A DNA stretch of 64,000 nt, from positions 18,446,444 through 18,510,443 of the forward strand of contig CM020502.1 of assembly GCA_009823395.1 (NCBI GenBank). Direction: 5' to 3'. Position numbers and translations under genes: made by a program. Numbering within the stretch: the first letter of the stretch is position 1; every line of letters begins with the position of its first letter. Positions 1-13,802 of this stretch are shown piece by piece. The notes under the pieces are model-generated. The model made no database searches, had not been told where the DNA came from, and saw only the letters and a program-made list of their open reading frames with translations. Source of the DNA: Thamnaconus septentrionalis. Lineage: Eukaryota > Chordata > Actinopteri > Tetraodontiformes > Monacanthidae.

Positions 1-287
1 CAAGCGCCTCCACTCCTTGTGTTTCAGCCTCAAGATGCAGAACTGAGCTGAAAAGTTGTGATTTGATTCCATCTCATCCTAATGCGAACTGTGACTCTTT
101 ATTGCCTTTGATTATCAATAATGACGGGAGAGCATTGAGCGCCATGTCTCTTGGAAGGACGTGCCGAGAGATATTTGCATAACATCGCTCATTGGATTTG
201 GATATTTGGAAAATATGGCTTTTTTTATTTTTTTTTACAGATCTACAGCAGAAACCAGGCTAGAAGAGTTGAGGGTTTTGTTTCACA

Positions 288-690
288 CTAGTGATGTGCG
301 ATACCACTGTTTTTCATTTCGATCCGATACCAAGTAATACCAAGGCTAATATAATATCCCGGTACCGATACATGTCCAAAAATTGAAAAAAAAAAAACAA
401 TGTCGTATGTCGTCTTTTTCCCAACCCTCAGTTCATTTGCAAACAACACATTTCTACTAGACAAAGATAAACCCCTTTATTTTGCACTAATGGATGACTG
501 ACTCACGTCTGTGGGCTGTGGAAAGTCGGTGTAACGGCGTGGACTGACAAGTTGATTGACTCTTAGTGAAACTTTTTTTGTTCTGTTTCTCTTTGACTTC
601 TCCTGCATGAAATCAGCTTTTTCGTTTTACAACACCGCCTTCAGCTTGCTCAGCCGTGCCATGTCAGACCTCTTTCCGCTCACCTCCAAC
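288..690. mobile_element. degenerate hAT-like MITE end
   Basis: It begins AGTGATGTGCGATACCACTG, followed by GATCCGATACC and GGTACCGATAC motifs. This resembles the terminal region of hAT-type non-autonomous elements in fish and shares the GGTACCGATAC motif with the element at 22592-22898. I could not find the opposite terminus, so the right limit is a guess. Confidence 0.4.
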
Positions 691-2490
691 GCTGCTCCAA
701 AAGCCGTCGCGAGGGGATGTTCCCACTCATTACAAGTTCAATTGAACAGCCCTTTGGTGAGAATGAGTAAAATTGACGTTTGCAAATTTAACTGCCTTGC
801 AGCTCCTTGCCCTAATACAATTCCATTCAACTGAATGGGGAGCAACAGCAAGCAGTCCAGAGGAGACACATTCAGTCATGTAAATCTGAAAAAATCTTAA
901 GATTTTTAAAATGTAAGTTTGGAAAGACTGGAAGAAACCTTTGAATAACCTTTTCCTGAAGTCATGATTATGTTTCTAAAGTTGAATAGGTTACGAAATC
1001 CAGGACTATCTACCACGATGCTCCCTCAATTATTGAATCATTAATTCATCAGTGGTTAATTGGACAGCTGTTCAGGCTCACAGGAGGCGAGAATGAGGAG
1101 CTTTAAAAGAGGGGAGAAAGTCACATAGTCATGTCTTACATTGTTAAACCAAAGCAAATACAGCCACAAGGATTCACTGGATTTACAAGACCCATGGTTT
1201 TTAATGCTACGTCTCTGGATTCCATTAAAATTGACAGGTGCAGGGAGAAAAAAAAAATCATACAACTCATTTGGTATTACACATTGCAATGCATGATAAT
1301 TCCCACCACCACAAAAAAATAGCATAACACAAAATTAATGATCAAAAACAAAATTGGTATTAGGAGTTGTTTTAAGGACCTAAAGCTTTATCAGGGTGAC
1401 AAAAGTCAATTTTAAAAAATAAAAATTTAATATTTTTTTTTATTGAAAATCATGCAGAGGAAGAACTTTAAATGGAAATAGCTGACCAACTTGTAGCAAT
1501 ATTGAATTTGAATTTGAACTGTGGGTGCACGTTCAATTTCAGAGAGCAAGACAGATTTCACAGCACAACTGCCAAAGGAATTGAATAAATAAAAGCAAAA
1601 CAATACCGGGATCCCAAACATTGGGCATTAAATGAGTTTGAAACCAAAAATCCAATGCTTGTGGTGATGAGGTACCGAATAAAAGTTTCAGGAAAGTTCC
1701 AGGTGTTGCGGCTTTGTTTCTGTGCCTAAGTGTTAATATATATATAATCAGAATTAGGTTCTTGCAAATTTAGGTTTAAAATCAAAGGAGAAGAATATTG
1801 GTGTCAAACGGAAACAGAAAAGTAGCACTGAGACAGAGGCCCAGGAGGGGAGAAAAAAAATACACACAATTGAATAGAGCTAAGTGAAAGAGACTGCGGG
1901 GACAGAAATAGACCCGCTGAAGTAGACTTAAGTGGAAGTGGAGAAACGTCACCAGTGGAAGAGAGAGACGGCGGCATTAGATTGAGCAAACACTGAGCAA
2001 GAGCAGCAGCGGAGGCACAGCAACAAAGTCGGGGAAGAGAACCCATTGAAGAACAAATGAAGGAAGAGCGTGACGACAGCCTCATGGTCAGTCTGGCTGC
2101 GCCTGCCGGCCGATGGCCCTGCTGAGGGCGACCCTGAGAAGGAGGCCCCGGACGCGGCATTTGGTCATTTCACAGTGCGCTGCAGACCACCAGAACAATG
2201 TTGAAGCAATCACCGCTAATTGTGTACTAATGGCTCCCTTTCCACTGTCTCCCTGCACTAATTGGCAGGAGCACCATCTGCACAGACACACACACAAGCT
2301 TGAGGCATCGCACACACACTTTTAGAGGCTTAGATTTTTCAAAACGTAAGAATCGGCGGTTCAATTAAACTCTTGAAACCGGTAGATATTTTTGATATTG
2401 CGACAGCAATGTTTTTTGGAAGACTGGAGAGGTGAGAGATTGGAGAGAGTACCAGCGAGGCTTTTAGCATGCATTGATTTCCTTCTTCTT

Positions 2491-2520
2491 CTGCTGCTGC
2501 TGCTGCTGCTGTTGCTGCAG
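2491..2520 (+). repeat. (CTG)n trinucleotide tract
   Basis: About eight CTG units with one TTG interruption, in non-coding sequence. Confidence 0.9.
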
Positions 2521-5500
2521 CGTGTTAAGAATTAACATTCTTTGTGAAAAAAGGATTCAGTTAAAAAGCAGAGTTGTGTGCTTGTTGTATTTAGCGATAA
2601 CGCCGAACCGCTGTCAAGACTGTTGTTGCGCCTGCTGACGGGTCTCCCCACCTGCTCTCCAACTTGGCTTGGTCTTTGTTATCTCAAAGCGGGAAATTTG
2701 TGTTGGCCGCGCGGCGCGGGAAAGCATCACCGCAGGCGAAAGGTGAGAAGCTCGGCTCCGGCAAAAAGAGAAAGAGCTTTTTGGAGTTCGCCAGTCGCCA
2801 TGGAAACCACCTTTACCTAGACAGTCCTCGTCGCCCGCCGTCAAGAACTGCAAGGGGTGCAGTGGATCAATTGACAGGGTTTTTGAAACGCACAGTATCC
2901 GACGCGCACACGCAGCCTTGGGAAACGATCAAATTGGTCACCCATCTGTTTCTACTCTAGGATGTTTACTGAAAAGTCCACACAACCACCTGATCGGTCG
3001 AGCAGTGCGCCAGTTTTCGTCGCATGACTCATGGTCTGCAAGTGACTGTGGGATTTTTTTTTTCATGTTTAATTTTGCTCATCACACTGAATATGCTGAA
3101 AGCATTGCAACAAAAGCCAGATGCTCCGTGTGACTTCACCAGGAGTCACAGAAAGTATAGCAGAGACTCTGGAGGGACATTTATTGCTTACAAGGGCTGA
3201 AGTTAGATCCATCGTCACGTTCCACACTTTCGCCATATTGGGAGAAAAGTACAATACTTCTACTTAGATGAACAGAGGAGTACCAGCGACAGACAATAGA
3301 CTGAGAATGAAAGAGTAAAATCTAATTTAAACCTGGAGAGGTCCTAATAGTCAGCCCTATGGAACGTCTGCAAGACATCTGAAGGTTAATCTGCCTGCAA
3401 ACACTGTGATCTTACCATATAAAAATATGACCTGGTGGACCAATCGTGACCTGATCTGTTTCTGTTGTAGTGCTGAAAAGCAGGTCAATGTTTCTCATAG
3501 TTACTCACAACACGAGAACCGGGACGCAGGGTCGGTGTCCCAGATGTTTTTGGACCAGGAGACCCTATGTGGGGTATCTCCCCGTAACACATCATTTAAC
3601 CATTGCAACTCCAGAGCTGTATAATTAGATTAAATTTCTCTTTAAATTGGAACAAACAGAAGAGTGTGTCTGAAAATGTAATTATTCCAACTTTATGGGC
3701 AACAGCGTAGTTACTGCAATATCAACTGATAACAGAAAGAAAAATGATTGTGGGGATTTTGCTGTGTACAGTATCTCTATTACTATTATGATTTATTTTA
3801 GCTTAACATTCAGGTTTATGAAATATTCAAAAGCAAATGAAATGAATTTCTGTCAGGTGGAAAGAAAGGTGTTGATTTTCATCCAGATATCTCAAAAGCG
3901 GAAGCCGAAGCGCAATATTTCTAAAGGTTATCTAAAATCATCAAAAAAAAATATGTATCTGGCTGTAACAAGGCGGCTGCCAGCTTGCAGAAGTTTCTGG
4001 CTGAATTAAGAAGTGAGCTGTCAGATGAACTTGAATGAGAAAACTGAACGCGAAGCGACTCTCCCACTTCCTGTGTCAAGACATTCATATTTCAGAAGGA
4101 CAATTTGCGCGTAACCTTTGTAACCCAAACGAGTGCATGTCCAGCGCACTTGTGCTCTGGCCTGCAGAGTGCCACAGTGTCGTGCACCTTGTGCCCGAGT
4201 GTGACAGCAGCAGATGCTAAAACCAGCTCCAGCCGCGAGGCTTCCAACACATATGCCATTAAATAAAAGCGCTTCCCTCTCTGGACTCCATCTCTGCAGG
4301 CCAGTTCAGCTTCATTTATTGTTTTTGGTCTGGTATTCATTCCCTTTGTTCACGATAAATCCTACCCCACTGCCAAAAAAGGCAAATGTTGTTCCCAAAA
4401 ATTCTAGCAATATTTAAAATGCATTTGAGGCTGTCTGATTGTATCCCTTTTGATATGGCTGTCACTGTGTTCAAATTGATTCTCTTCAGGGTCGTTGTCT
4501 AACAGCCAGTGAAGACAAGAATAATCCATTACACACTGGGTGTCCACACTTTACCTCAGACTGACTTCCAGCCACTGTTCAGGGTCAACAGGCTCCAGAT
4601 AATTTGTCCTCCCCTTCTTCAGAGAGGTCAAAAGCTTCTCATGTTGTCCCACTGACATCCAAAACTACATTCAGAACAATTGTGACATAATTTGAATTGT
4701 TGGGTGAGAAGGTGAAACTTCTCCTCTGTGATTCTCTGTCACTGCCGGGGATCAAGGACGACTCTCAGCCAACAGTTATTTTCACGTGGTCGCAAAAAGT
4801 TCTCAGTGGCGAAGACTGAGCTGTAAAAATCATATCGCCTCTCTAGTTTTGATGCAAAACCGCATTTTCGTGTTATTTATTCACAACACATTGGGATGTT
4901 TGATGGCCATCGTCCAGCTAATTACAGTTATAGAGCATCACAGAGCGCGTGAGTGATTTCGAGGTCTGTTCGCTCTCACCTCTGTGTGCTAGCTCCGGTG
5001 AAACGGCTCACCGGAGTTTTGAACCGGCAACTGGGCACTGAGCAGCGTCTGCTCATGAGCGCAGAACGCAGATCCCGACCACCTGGCTGAGTATTCCGAG
5101 AACAAACACGTGCAACCGGTGGGAGTCGTCCATCTGTTTGAGTCTCGGCTCACGGCCGCCGCATGCCCGGATGTACCCATGTGCACAGTTCGTCCGCAAA
5201 GTCAGACACGAGTTTATGTTGGCGGTGAAATACGGGAGGAACACTGAGGAAACGAGGCAGGAGATGGATTGGCCGTATTACCCCAGACCTCCTGAGCCAC
5301 TCCTCGCCCATTACCTCTCAAAGCTGAACCAAGACAGATGTGTTTACTTTGTTCAACCTTTCAAACGTCTAATCGTTCACGTATCTTCAGTTATACTTCA
5401 AAAAAAAAAAAACACTTATTTAACAGGATGCCACTCAAGATGGTTTTGAAAAGGTTAGGTCCAATCTCAAATTGGATTGGCTCTGCTTCAAAAACTCAGC

Positions 5501-6159
5501 ACATGTTCCTGCCTTAGACGTGATGAGGGTGCAGTGGCAAAGACCAACAGACAGGAGAGTCGCTGTACCTGCGAAATTGTGGATTAAAAAAAACAAAACA
5601 CAACCTATAGCTATTCCATAGCTAAGTAGACAAAAAAAAAGGGAGACAGACACAGAAAAGTCAGAACAAATGAAAGAAACTACGTGTCAAGACTGGAGAA
5701 GCATATCCGAGGTGCATAGAACTGCCACTCATGTGAAGATGAATATTGGCAAAGCACATCAGCAGTGCATTAGAAGGCAATCTACCTTCAGACAATAGTT
5801 TTCCCTACTTTCGGCCCAAAGAGGTTTTAAGTAATGATGCAGAGGCCAGTGACCCAAATAATCCCTTTGCATTCCAGATGTGTGTGCTTATACTGGACAA
5901 TTCCAGGTCTCATTTAACCCCTGCTGCAGCAAGTCTAATAAGAAGCCCATGCAAGTAAGGACAGTTAAACTCTTATTATGAAAAAAAAATCAATGAGATT
6001 GAACCAATGTGAAAAAGGCTATTCTTGAGTAGTCCTCTTAGAAACTAATAACAAAAATAATAACTTGTCCCTTCCAACTTTGTCAAAAAATCTTGTACTT
6101 GCACTCAAACACATTTTACGACTGCAAAGCCTTTACCTTGTCTGTTCTCCGGGATAATT

Positions 6160-6680
6160 CCTTCCTGCTGTTCCGTTCTGTTTCGTTGTCTTGCTTTTGC
6201 TCCCCTCGTTTGGTTTTTTCCTGAGTGGGCGTGGCCACCTGCAGTCTCCATAGTTTCGGCACACCTGCGCTGCCTTGATTCATTAGTGCACCTGTTGCAC
6301 ATCACCTCTAATCACTGCGGCAGTAAAAAAAATAAAAAGAATGAAAAAAAAACTGCTCCTCCTCAACACCATCGCTCCTGGTAATCGACGAGGGGCTCAT
6401 TGCCCGCTCTTACTTTATTTTATTTTATTTTTGCTCACTGGTCATTGGATATTTCAGTAATAGCTTTTAGATGATGTACTTGTGTTTTTGCCTTATATTT
6501 TGTATGTTTTGTTTTCTTTTGTAGTGTCGTTAATTTTTCACTCCTCCAGTCCTACAGTCAGCCCCGCCCCCTCTGTTCCAGTAGCCTTTTTATGCTTTAC
6601 AATAAACACAGTTATGGCTCTGATCTTCACCGTGGTGTCCCTGTTGTTTATTGAACAACCGTTACCTTTAACAGTCTAAT
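6160..6680 (+). mobile_element. possible retroelement 3' region
   Basis: GTGGCCACCTGCAGTCTCC, CACCTGTTGCACATCACC and, further on, TATGCTTTACAATAAACAC give the same CACCTG-rich then AATAAA layout as the other LTR-like remnants. Weak evidence only. Confidence 0.25.
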
Positions 6681-9600
6681 CTTGTTCGTAGCTCCTTTTC
6701 TTCGCCCCCCCCAGCCTTCATGTTTGAGTCGTCATCAGGCGGTGGCAGCGGTCGTAGCCCAACTTGCGTTCCAGAATCGAATGCGTCAGAAAAAAATGAG
6801 ACAGGGCGAGAAGGGCGGGGGGCGTACAGGGGGACGCATTGTTAACGCGAGAGGAAAATTTTTATTTTTATTTTTTTAAAAGGCAAACCAGGCTTCATTA
6901 CCGGGCGGCTGTCAGCGAGAGCCCGCAGAGGTCTCGTCGCCGGTGGCAGTGAGGAAGGGAGCCGACGAGCGTCAGCATCTTTTTTTTCCTCCTCCCCCTC
7001 CTCCCCCCATCCGTCTCTGCTCTCAGTTAAACACATCAGCATGTCTGTCAACGCCGCGGCCTCGCCGCCTGCAAAACGCAGACGCGGCGCAGACAAGGAA
7101 AGTCCATTATCGCTTCCCTCGGCGCGACGATTTATCTCCTCCTGCCGTCTCACCCTGTCACTCGGAAAAGCCCATATTGCACGCCTCGCTCGCACGCACG
7201 CACGCCACGCACGCACCCATAACTGCCATGATACCGAGCTGAGAGGAAATCATGTGACATTTGTGAAGGGCTGTCTGTCTGTGTGTTGCTCTATTCAGCA
7301 TCTGTGTTCCTTCCACAAAACACTCACCTCTGAACCGCAGCGGCAGGGATGGAACGTACGGAACAGCCTTTTTTTCCCGGTCAGGCTGAGCGCAAACTCA
7401 ATTTGTCGCGCTGTGAATTCAAATTACAGTCAACGGCAAAAGGAGATAAATAAGATGGCTGTAATCCCAAGATGAGAATTTTTATTTATTTCTTTTTTTT
7501 GCTACGCCCCACCGTGAAAGGTCAAAACGGTTATCTTCCGTGATGAATTGTAACTTTGACAGTCAGTCGGCACTGATTGCCCGACAGCAGGCATTCACCC
7601 GCGTTCGTACTGAGAGAATGAAAAGCTTAGTGAATGGTGACAGTCTTCAATCATTTCAATGAGCACGAAAAAAAAAAAAAAAAAAGGAATGTAAGGAATA
7701 AAGTGACATCAGCGCCCCAATGGAATTCCTGTCAAGGTAATGTCTTTATTCATTTTTGAGCAGATTGAAATAAAGGGGTATCAACACTGATGGTACGTAG
7801 AAACTGAGCTGTTGCCCTTCTCTTGGTGGCACCCATAGAATTAGTTGACAAAATGTAATCCTGCGCTTGTCGTGTTTCATAAAGGTCAGCAGGGATATAT
7901 TAGTTGCATTTGGTGTGAAAGCACTGTTTTTGTTTTTTTATGGCAAGGGGCGTTATGTAAAGACAGATGTGACGTCAGCTTCGGGTTTGTATGCTAAAGG
8001 TTGAGCCCAAAGTCTTGGCTGAGTGCAGTGAGTAAAGAGGAAGTCGCCTCAACTCAACTCCACCTCTTCAATGTTTTTTCGAAAAAATAAATAAGTAAAA
8101 TTTGGATTAAAATTGAGGAACTTATGAAAGGAGACACACCCCCGCTAATGAATCAAGTGAGCTAAGAGCTTTCAATTCCCCTCGCTGCTGTGTAAACACA
8201 GATCTTACAGCCTTTAGATATATATATATAAAAAAAAATCATCATACCTTCAAGAGTGAAAACCTTTCAGAAAGTCAGCTTTTAACTGCTTGAAAGTTTG
8301 CGGCTGGTTTCCCTCCCCCCCTCTTCCTTGGGCAGATTGAACTTTTGGCTGTTTATCAAAAGGCTTTGGAGCCCGGCGCCTGCCTGCTGTGACCCTCATT
8401 TTTACTACAAAAACCCTCTTTAATGGCAAAGCCAGCCTTATTTTAGCTGCTGTCATCTCTTCAAACGCACACTCGTGCCTCCCTCCCAGCGCTTTGTAGT
8501 GCTGCGGCGGGAGCGGCGCGGTTGACTGGGCAGGCAGGACGCGGCAGCGTCGGCGGCCATGTAAGAAAAGGCGGGGAGGGCGGCTATCCTATCAGGCGGC
8601 GCTTTCATCAGAGCTGCAGGAAGCTCGCCGCTTTCAAGCCCCCCTGCACACTGACAGGAAGCTTTCGAGAGGCCCTCCTTAAGCGAAGGCTATCATCCGA
8701 AGCTATGACGGGCTGGAGGGAAGACGCGTGCAAACAGACGTACGCGGACGTAGCAAAGCGTTGTGGATGTAGCTTTCAGGTAGCGAAGTCGGCCAACAGG
8801 TGAGATTGGATGTTTCGCCGCAGGCAGAGGCATTAGCGAGGACAGAGACAAACAACCTCGGGGATCTTTTTTTCGGGGAGCGTGCAGGAAGACAAAGAGA
8901 GGATACACGGTGTGTGAGAGTAGGACGATGAATCAGAGCTTTTGGAGGCCGAGATAAGAAAGTGGAGGTTTCGTCTCGTTGCCGAGGTCCTGCAGGCTAA
9001 TAGAAGACTAATACATTGAAAAGAAAATCTTAATATCCAAGAAATATTGCTCAAACTCCTGGAAGGAATAATTACTGTTATTTTCACAAAGACTACAAAT
9101 ATCACACTGAAAAAAAACATCTTAGGATATATTTCAATTTGCCAAAGTTTTGCACTGCAAGCAAATGCAGCATTGAACCAGGATGGTTGTTTCAAGTGTA
9201 ATGGGAGATGGTCCTATTGTCTTAACAACAAGGGTGATAAATGAAAAGATAAATGTTCCACCATGAAAATGATGCAACATTTGAGGTCGAAATTTTAATC
9301 ACATTTGCGGTTTTGCACAAGGAACGTATTGTTGGATGACACTGGGCTTGGTCGTCTTTTAAGGATGCACACAAAATGCAGTAACCAGGCCTTGACACGC
9401 AAAACAAATGAATGCTACAGGCTACAGGTGTACTGATTAGCTGAGTGTGGTCAGGTGTTGAGTCCTGAATATTAGAGTGAGTAAAGACATGTTAAAATCA
9501 AAAACCTTCACATTGGTTGTGACTAATTCGTAGCAGAAAAGTGAGAAGACAGTTTTTGGTTTGTCCTCAAAAAGACAAAAATATACAGCAGAACATCTTA

Positions 9601-9712
9601 ACGTAAACACACTTTTACTGATAAAATATAACCTGAACAATTTTAAACCATGAGTTTGCTTTGCAATGATAAGCATACATGCACATGGGAACATGTTGAC
9701 ACATTTAATCCT

Positions 9713-9745
9713 ATTTCTTTCTTTCTTTCCTTCTTTCTTTCTTTA
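9713..9745 (+). repeat. (TTTC)n microsatellite
   Basis: Interrupted CTTT tetranucleotide array. Confidence 0.9.
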
Positions 9746-10499
9746 TTTATCACTGGACTGCAAATATATTTCTGAATTAACATGTTTTCCAATTTTATAG
9801 TAGGTGGATCTTTTTGACTTTGTCATTTCATAAGTAGCTTGCATGTTGAAAAAGTGTGAGCACCCCTGCTCTAGTTTGAAACAGGTTTAAGAATCACCGG
9901 AATTAGGCTGATGTGTTCAATTGCAGGGCAAAAGTTCGGAAAAATTTGCTTCACTCAGAGAAATTGTTGGGAAAAAAATAAAACTACTAATTCCATATGA
10001 ACTGTTTGTTATGTCTGAAAAATATTTTTTGATATTAAGATTTTTGTTTCCATTGAAGTATTATTTTTTTCTTCAGCTGCTAATTTTTAAAAAAAAAAAT
10101 CTACACAAATTTTGAGCATTAAGGCCTGATTTAGTGCAGAATGGAGTAATAAACAAACTTGAAGAAGAAGATGAAGACCTTTACTGATCCCACAGATCAT
10201 ATATTCAGACTACAGACATCATATATATCAAATGTAGGTCAAGATCCAAGAGCAGTTAACCATCCGATGATGTTTAGCATTAAATCTCCATGGTATGTAT
10301 GACAGCGTGGTAGATAATGATGCTGCAGGATGCATCAAGCCTGCAGCCGTTGTGTTTGGCGCATCCTCAGCAGCTGAAACACGCCCAGAAGGAAGCGCCG
10401 CTGTGTTTGTCTGGGGGCGAAAGGGAGGCGGCGCCCCAGCGTGGCGCTCAACGAGCAACATTTACTCCTGCGTTTATCTACATCTCCAGAACCCAGCTG

Positions 10500-10780
10500 C
10501 GGGGACGCTGATTGGTTCTGCTCGAGTAATGAGCGCGATTGACAAGAGAGCGCAATTTAATTAGGGCGGCCCGCGACAAAAACGGCGGCGAGGAGATGGA
10601 AGATACTGCGACGGGGGGGTGCATCAACGGCGATTAATGGAACAACAGCTTCCCAGCGTTTCATCACGGCAATCTCATTTATTAATTACCCGCGGAGGTG
10701 GCTGGGCGGGGGCGGCGACATCTCCCTGTTCATGCAAATTGGGCGGCTGAGGCGGGCTGCGCTCGCACAGGAGGCTCACT
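10500..10780. promoter_or_regulatory. candidate cis-regulatory segment (homeobox and octamer motifs)
   Basis: It mixes G+C-rich blocks with TTTAATTAG (10557-10565), ATTAATTA (near 10681) and the octamer ATGCAAAT (10732-10739). This composition is typical of conserved vertebrate developmental enhancers; conservation cannot be tested here. Confidence 0.25.
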
Positions 10781-10809
10781 TTTTATTATTGTGTGGCAAG
10801 GCGCAGAGG

Positions 10810-10890
10810 GCCCGGGCGGGCTTCGAATCCCAGACTCCCGGGTAATAGCCATGCGCGCTTAACCATTCGGCCAAAGGGATATCCCTCTGG
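10810..10890 (-). mobile_element. tRNA-derived fragment (SINE-like)
   Basis: Read on the minus strand it has a Pol III A-box-like TGGCCGAATGG (10863-10873) and a B-box-like GGATTCGAAGCC (10819-10830) at tRNA-like spacing. The acceptor stem does not pair and the T stem has mismatches, so it is not a functional tRNA. Confidence 0.5.
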
Positions 10891-10991
10891 CCAAGTAGCC
10901 AGGGCGCACGATCAATTGGAGGCATAGTGACAGGACCGCCACTGTCACAATTGCAAGGAGAGTAGCATCAGGAAAGGAGTAATGGGACAGT

Positions 10992-11394
10992 TAAAGGTCC
11001 AGTGTGCAACATTTGGCTCGAGTTTTATATTGGTAAAAGTTCAACATACTTCCCATAAATTCATTAATAAAAGTGTATGCTTGCAGTACACAAAAAGTAA
11101 TTCCTTAGCTGTATTACTATTTCCCTAAGAACGGATCTTATTTGTGTATAACTTATACATAGAACAAGGGTCTTTTGCCCAGTTAGCTGACGTCTTGCAC
11201 CACCATATTTCTAAGGAAGCCTGGGATAGACAGTCCAGCCCGCCTGACGGCACGTTTCGTATTTAGGGTAAACGCTTGCGTCTTGAAATAAACCAACAAA
11301 GAAGAAGGTGGACGATAGGTATCCAGGTTTGTGCTCGCAGGCCACCGTAGTTCACTGGCAAGCTCGGGAGAGGGAGGGTACGGTGTACCTTTAA
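10992..11394 (+). mobile_element. MITE family A, long copy
   Basis: It begins TTAAAGGTCCAGTGTGCAAC and ends GTACCTTTAA. The interior (AGTAATT, CAAGGGTCTT, GGTATCCAGG, GTAGTTCACTGGCAAGCTCG) matches the copy at 63497-63857 read in reverse, and its 5' half matches the copies at 30.6, 50.6 and 53.1 kb. Confidence 0.7.
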
Positions 11395-12195
11395 ATTCTG
11401 GGCTTCCTTAAAAATGTTACACTAATGCACTTTGTCAAAATACACACAAGCATACAATATTGGCCCAAACATGGTCGCGCAAACCACTGCTTTATTCACT
11501 CTAAAAGTTCAACGTTCATTGGAGTGAATCAAAGCAGGCAGCTTCCGGTTTCCTGTTTTTTTTCTTCTTTTTAATGCTGCTACATTCGCGGCTTGTGACC
11601 TCATTGCCACTAGAGTCGGGGGAAGGGGCAAACGGGGAAATCAAATAAAAATCCCACTTTATTATCCAGCTGTTGGGATGCCTCTGGCAGGGATTAGGGC
11701 CAGATTACGCTCGAGCACTCGCTGCGTCCTCCGCGGACTGCCGCCTGTCCACAAACGGAATTACTCGGACAGACAGGCAGGCACCACAAAACGGCCCAGC
11801 GTTCCGGTCGGGGGAACCGAGGAAGATCGCACGGCGTCATCTGGCCCGCATCCGCAATGAGAGGCAAGCAGGAAGACGGAAGCTTTGGAGAGGTGCACAC
11901 CCAGTGTTCAGTTCAGTGCATCAGGAAAGTGTGTAGTGTCAATAAGCCGTACAGAAAATGCTAAATAAGCACCAGGATGTTCTAATATCATTTGGCTGTG
12001 TTCTGTCGGATGCACACAAGTCAACTTTTATGCCCCCCCCAAAGAACATAATGTAAATATAAACAAAGGGTACGTTAATTCCATAACATACCTATGAGAG
12101 GCCATCTGGGCCATAATTCAAACTCACTGTCACAATCAAACCTTCACACATAGTCAAAGTCTGTTTCATATATAGTCAAACACACACACGCACAC

Positions 12196-12196
<1 letters not shown>

Positions 12197-12281
<85 letters not shown>
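12197..12281 (+). repeat. (TA)n microsatellite
   Basis: About 80 bp of pure TA preceded by a short CA tract. The ORF through it is only a YIYI repeat. Confidence 0.97.
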
Positions 12282-12284
<3 letters not shown>

Positions 12285-13489
12285 AGACTGCAGTGAAGCA
12301 GAATCCTGCAAAAAAAAACAACTGTATTTTAGCTCAATGCCACAAGCTGGCAGGGGCATCAATGCACGCTATGACATCGCAAAGGCCTGCTTCCTGGGTT
12401 GCTGGTTGGCTGAAAAGTTACAGCAACCGAAAGCAGCAGCGTGTTGGAAGAAATCATTAATAAATGCATTGATTCATCCCCAAGGGGGGCAACACTAAAA
12501 GCCCTACGCCTCACCAACACGGCAACGTTGGAGGCAAATTGTAGACGGCACATATGGAGAAATTAGTTCATTTGCAATAAAATTGCATTTTCACTTTGCC
12601 ATTTTTTTTTCTCATTTAAAAAGTAAAATCATTGTGGAACAAATTCCCAGAGCTCTGCAGTCTCATCGCTCAAAGCTAACAATTTGTTTGCCTCCGGTGA
12701 GATTCCATCGAGCTGCTAAATTTTGCAGGAGTCAGAGACGGCCGGGCCCAGCGCGGCAGTGGGAAGGAATCGGCAGTGATGTGCTCCTCATGGGCGGCAC
12801 GTTGTGCCCGGGAAGCTTTTTGTTTGCCATCTCGAACAGCAGGCACGCCGGCCGCTGTGCCAGTTCTGACGGCGACGCACTTAATTGATCTTTGAGGCAC
12901 GCTGAATTTCCCTTACAGATTTCTGTGACGGCCAGACCAGAGAAAGCGGCTGATTTGAAACCAGCGACCCGCTGTGTTCTAAATAAGCAGAGAGGAAAAC
13001 AAGGGAGTCTTCGGGGGGGGAATTCCTGCATTCTATTCCAACTGTGTTTTTCTCTGTTGTTGTCCAGCAGCCAGAAATGATTTATTTGAGCCTTTGGCTT
13101 TCCAGCAGTGTTGCACAAATACAGGGGTGCATAAGAAGATGATGACCTTTCCCTCCCTCTTATAACCTATCACATGGGTGAATGTTGAGGCCGAACTCTT
13201 ATCTAAGGTGTATTGACTGTGAGTGGGAGATTTAATTCACCAAAGCCTGCTCGAGCTCTTCCAGCCAAAAAATCTCAAGGGTGGATGATTCAGTTTCATT
13301 TCCACTTGCTGCTTCCACTTATTTTTCCCTCCATGTTGTCTATAAGCAATGGTTTATGGCAGAATTACAAGAAACTGTGGGCAAATGATGGGCACAGTGG
13401 CCCTTAATTCAGCAGAACTTTCAGTTGCTTGTTAGCTGCAGCCACTGCAATGGCAGTGACTCAATGAATTCAGGCACGTAGACGACTTG

Positions 13490-13802
13490 CTGAAGTTCAA
13501 AGCAGCATTAGAACAAGGAGGAAAGTGGATTTAGGTGACTTTGAACGTGGTGAACATGGTTGTTGGTGCAGCAAGTCTGAGAGTTTCACAACCTGCTGCT
13601 GATCTACTGGGATTTCCACCGCATCACAACCGGCGAACGGTCCCAAAAATAGAAAATAACCATTGAGCTGCAGTTGTGTGGGAGGAAAGAAATTCCCTGC
13701 TGATGTGAGGGGTCAATGGTCAGACCGTAGAAAGACAACAGGAACTCAAGCAACAACAATTTAGATCTGCAGAATAACATCTCTGAACGCACAACACATC
13801 CA
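13490..13802 (+). pseudogene. decayed Tc1/mariner-like transposase fragment
   Basis: The DNA reads like the N-terminal part of fish Tc1-like transposases with frameshifts. GACTTTGAACGTGG (DFERG), ATGGTTGTTGGTGCA (MVVGA) and GCTGATCTACTGGGATTT (ADLLGF, helix-turn-helix) are followed by CAGTTGTGTGGGAGGAAA (QLCGRK) and TCTGAACGCACAACAC (SERTT). Several stops and indels break the frame and the catalytic DDE part is not seen, so it is a fossil. Confidence 0.75.

Larger units (their letters stand above)
691..10500. other. intergenic sequence without recognised genes
   Basis: Mostly unique A/T-rich DNA. CpG-richer patches lie at about 2680-2860, 6900-7210 and 8470-8800. The long poly-A/T stretches and the CTG and TTTC microsatellites are listed separately. 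None of the short ORFs resembles a known protein. Confidence 0.7.

Noticed and set aside
10810..10890. Possible functional tRNA gene on the minus strand
   Set aside because: A- and B-box-like motifs exist, but the acceptor stem does not pair and the T stem is mismatched. Better called a tRNA-derived fragment.
12144..12362. ORFs with YIYIYI repeats here and at 42183-42380 and 44573-44855
   Set aside because: Direct translations of (TA)n microsatellites.
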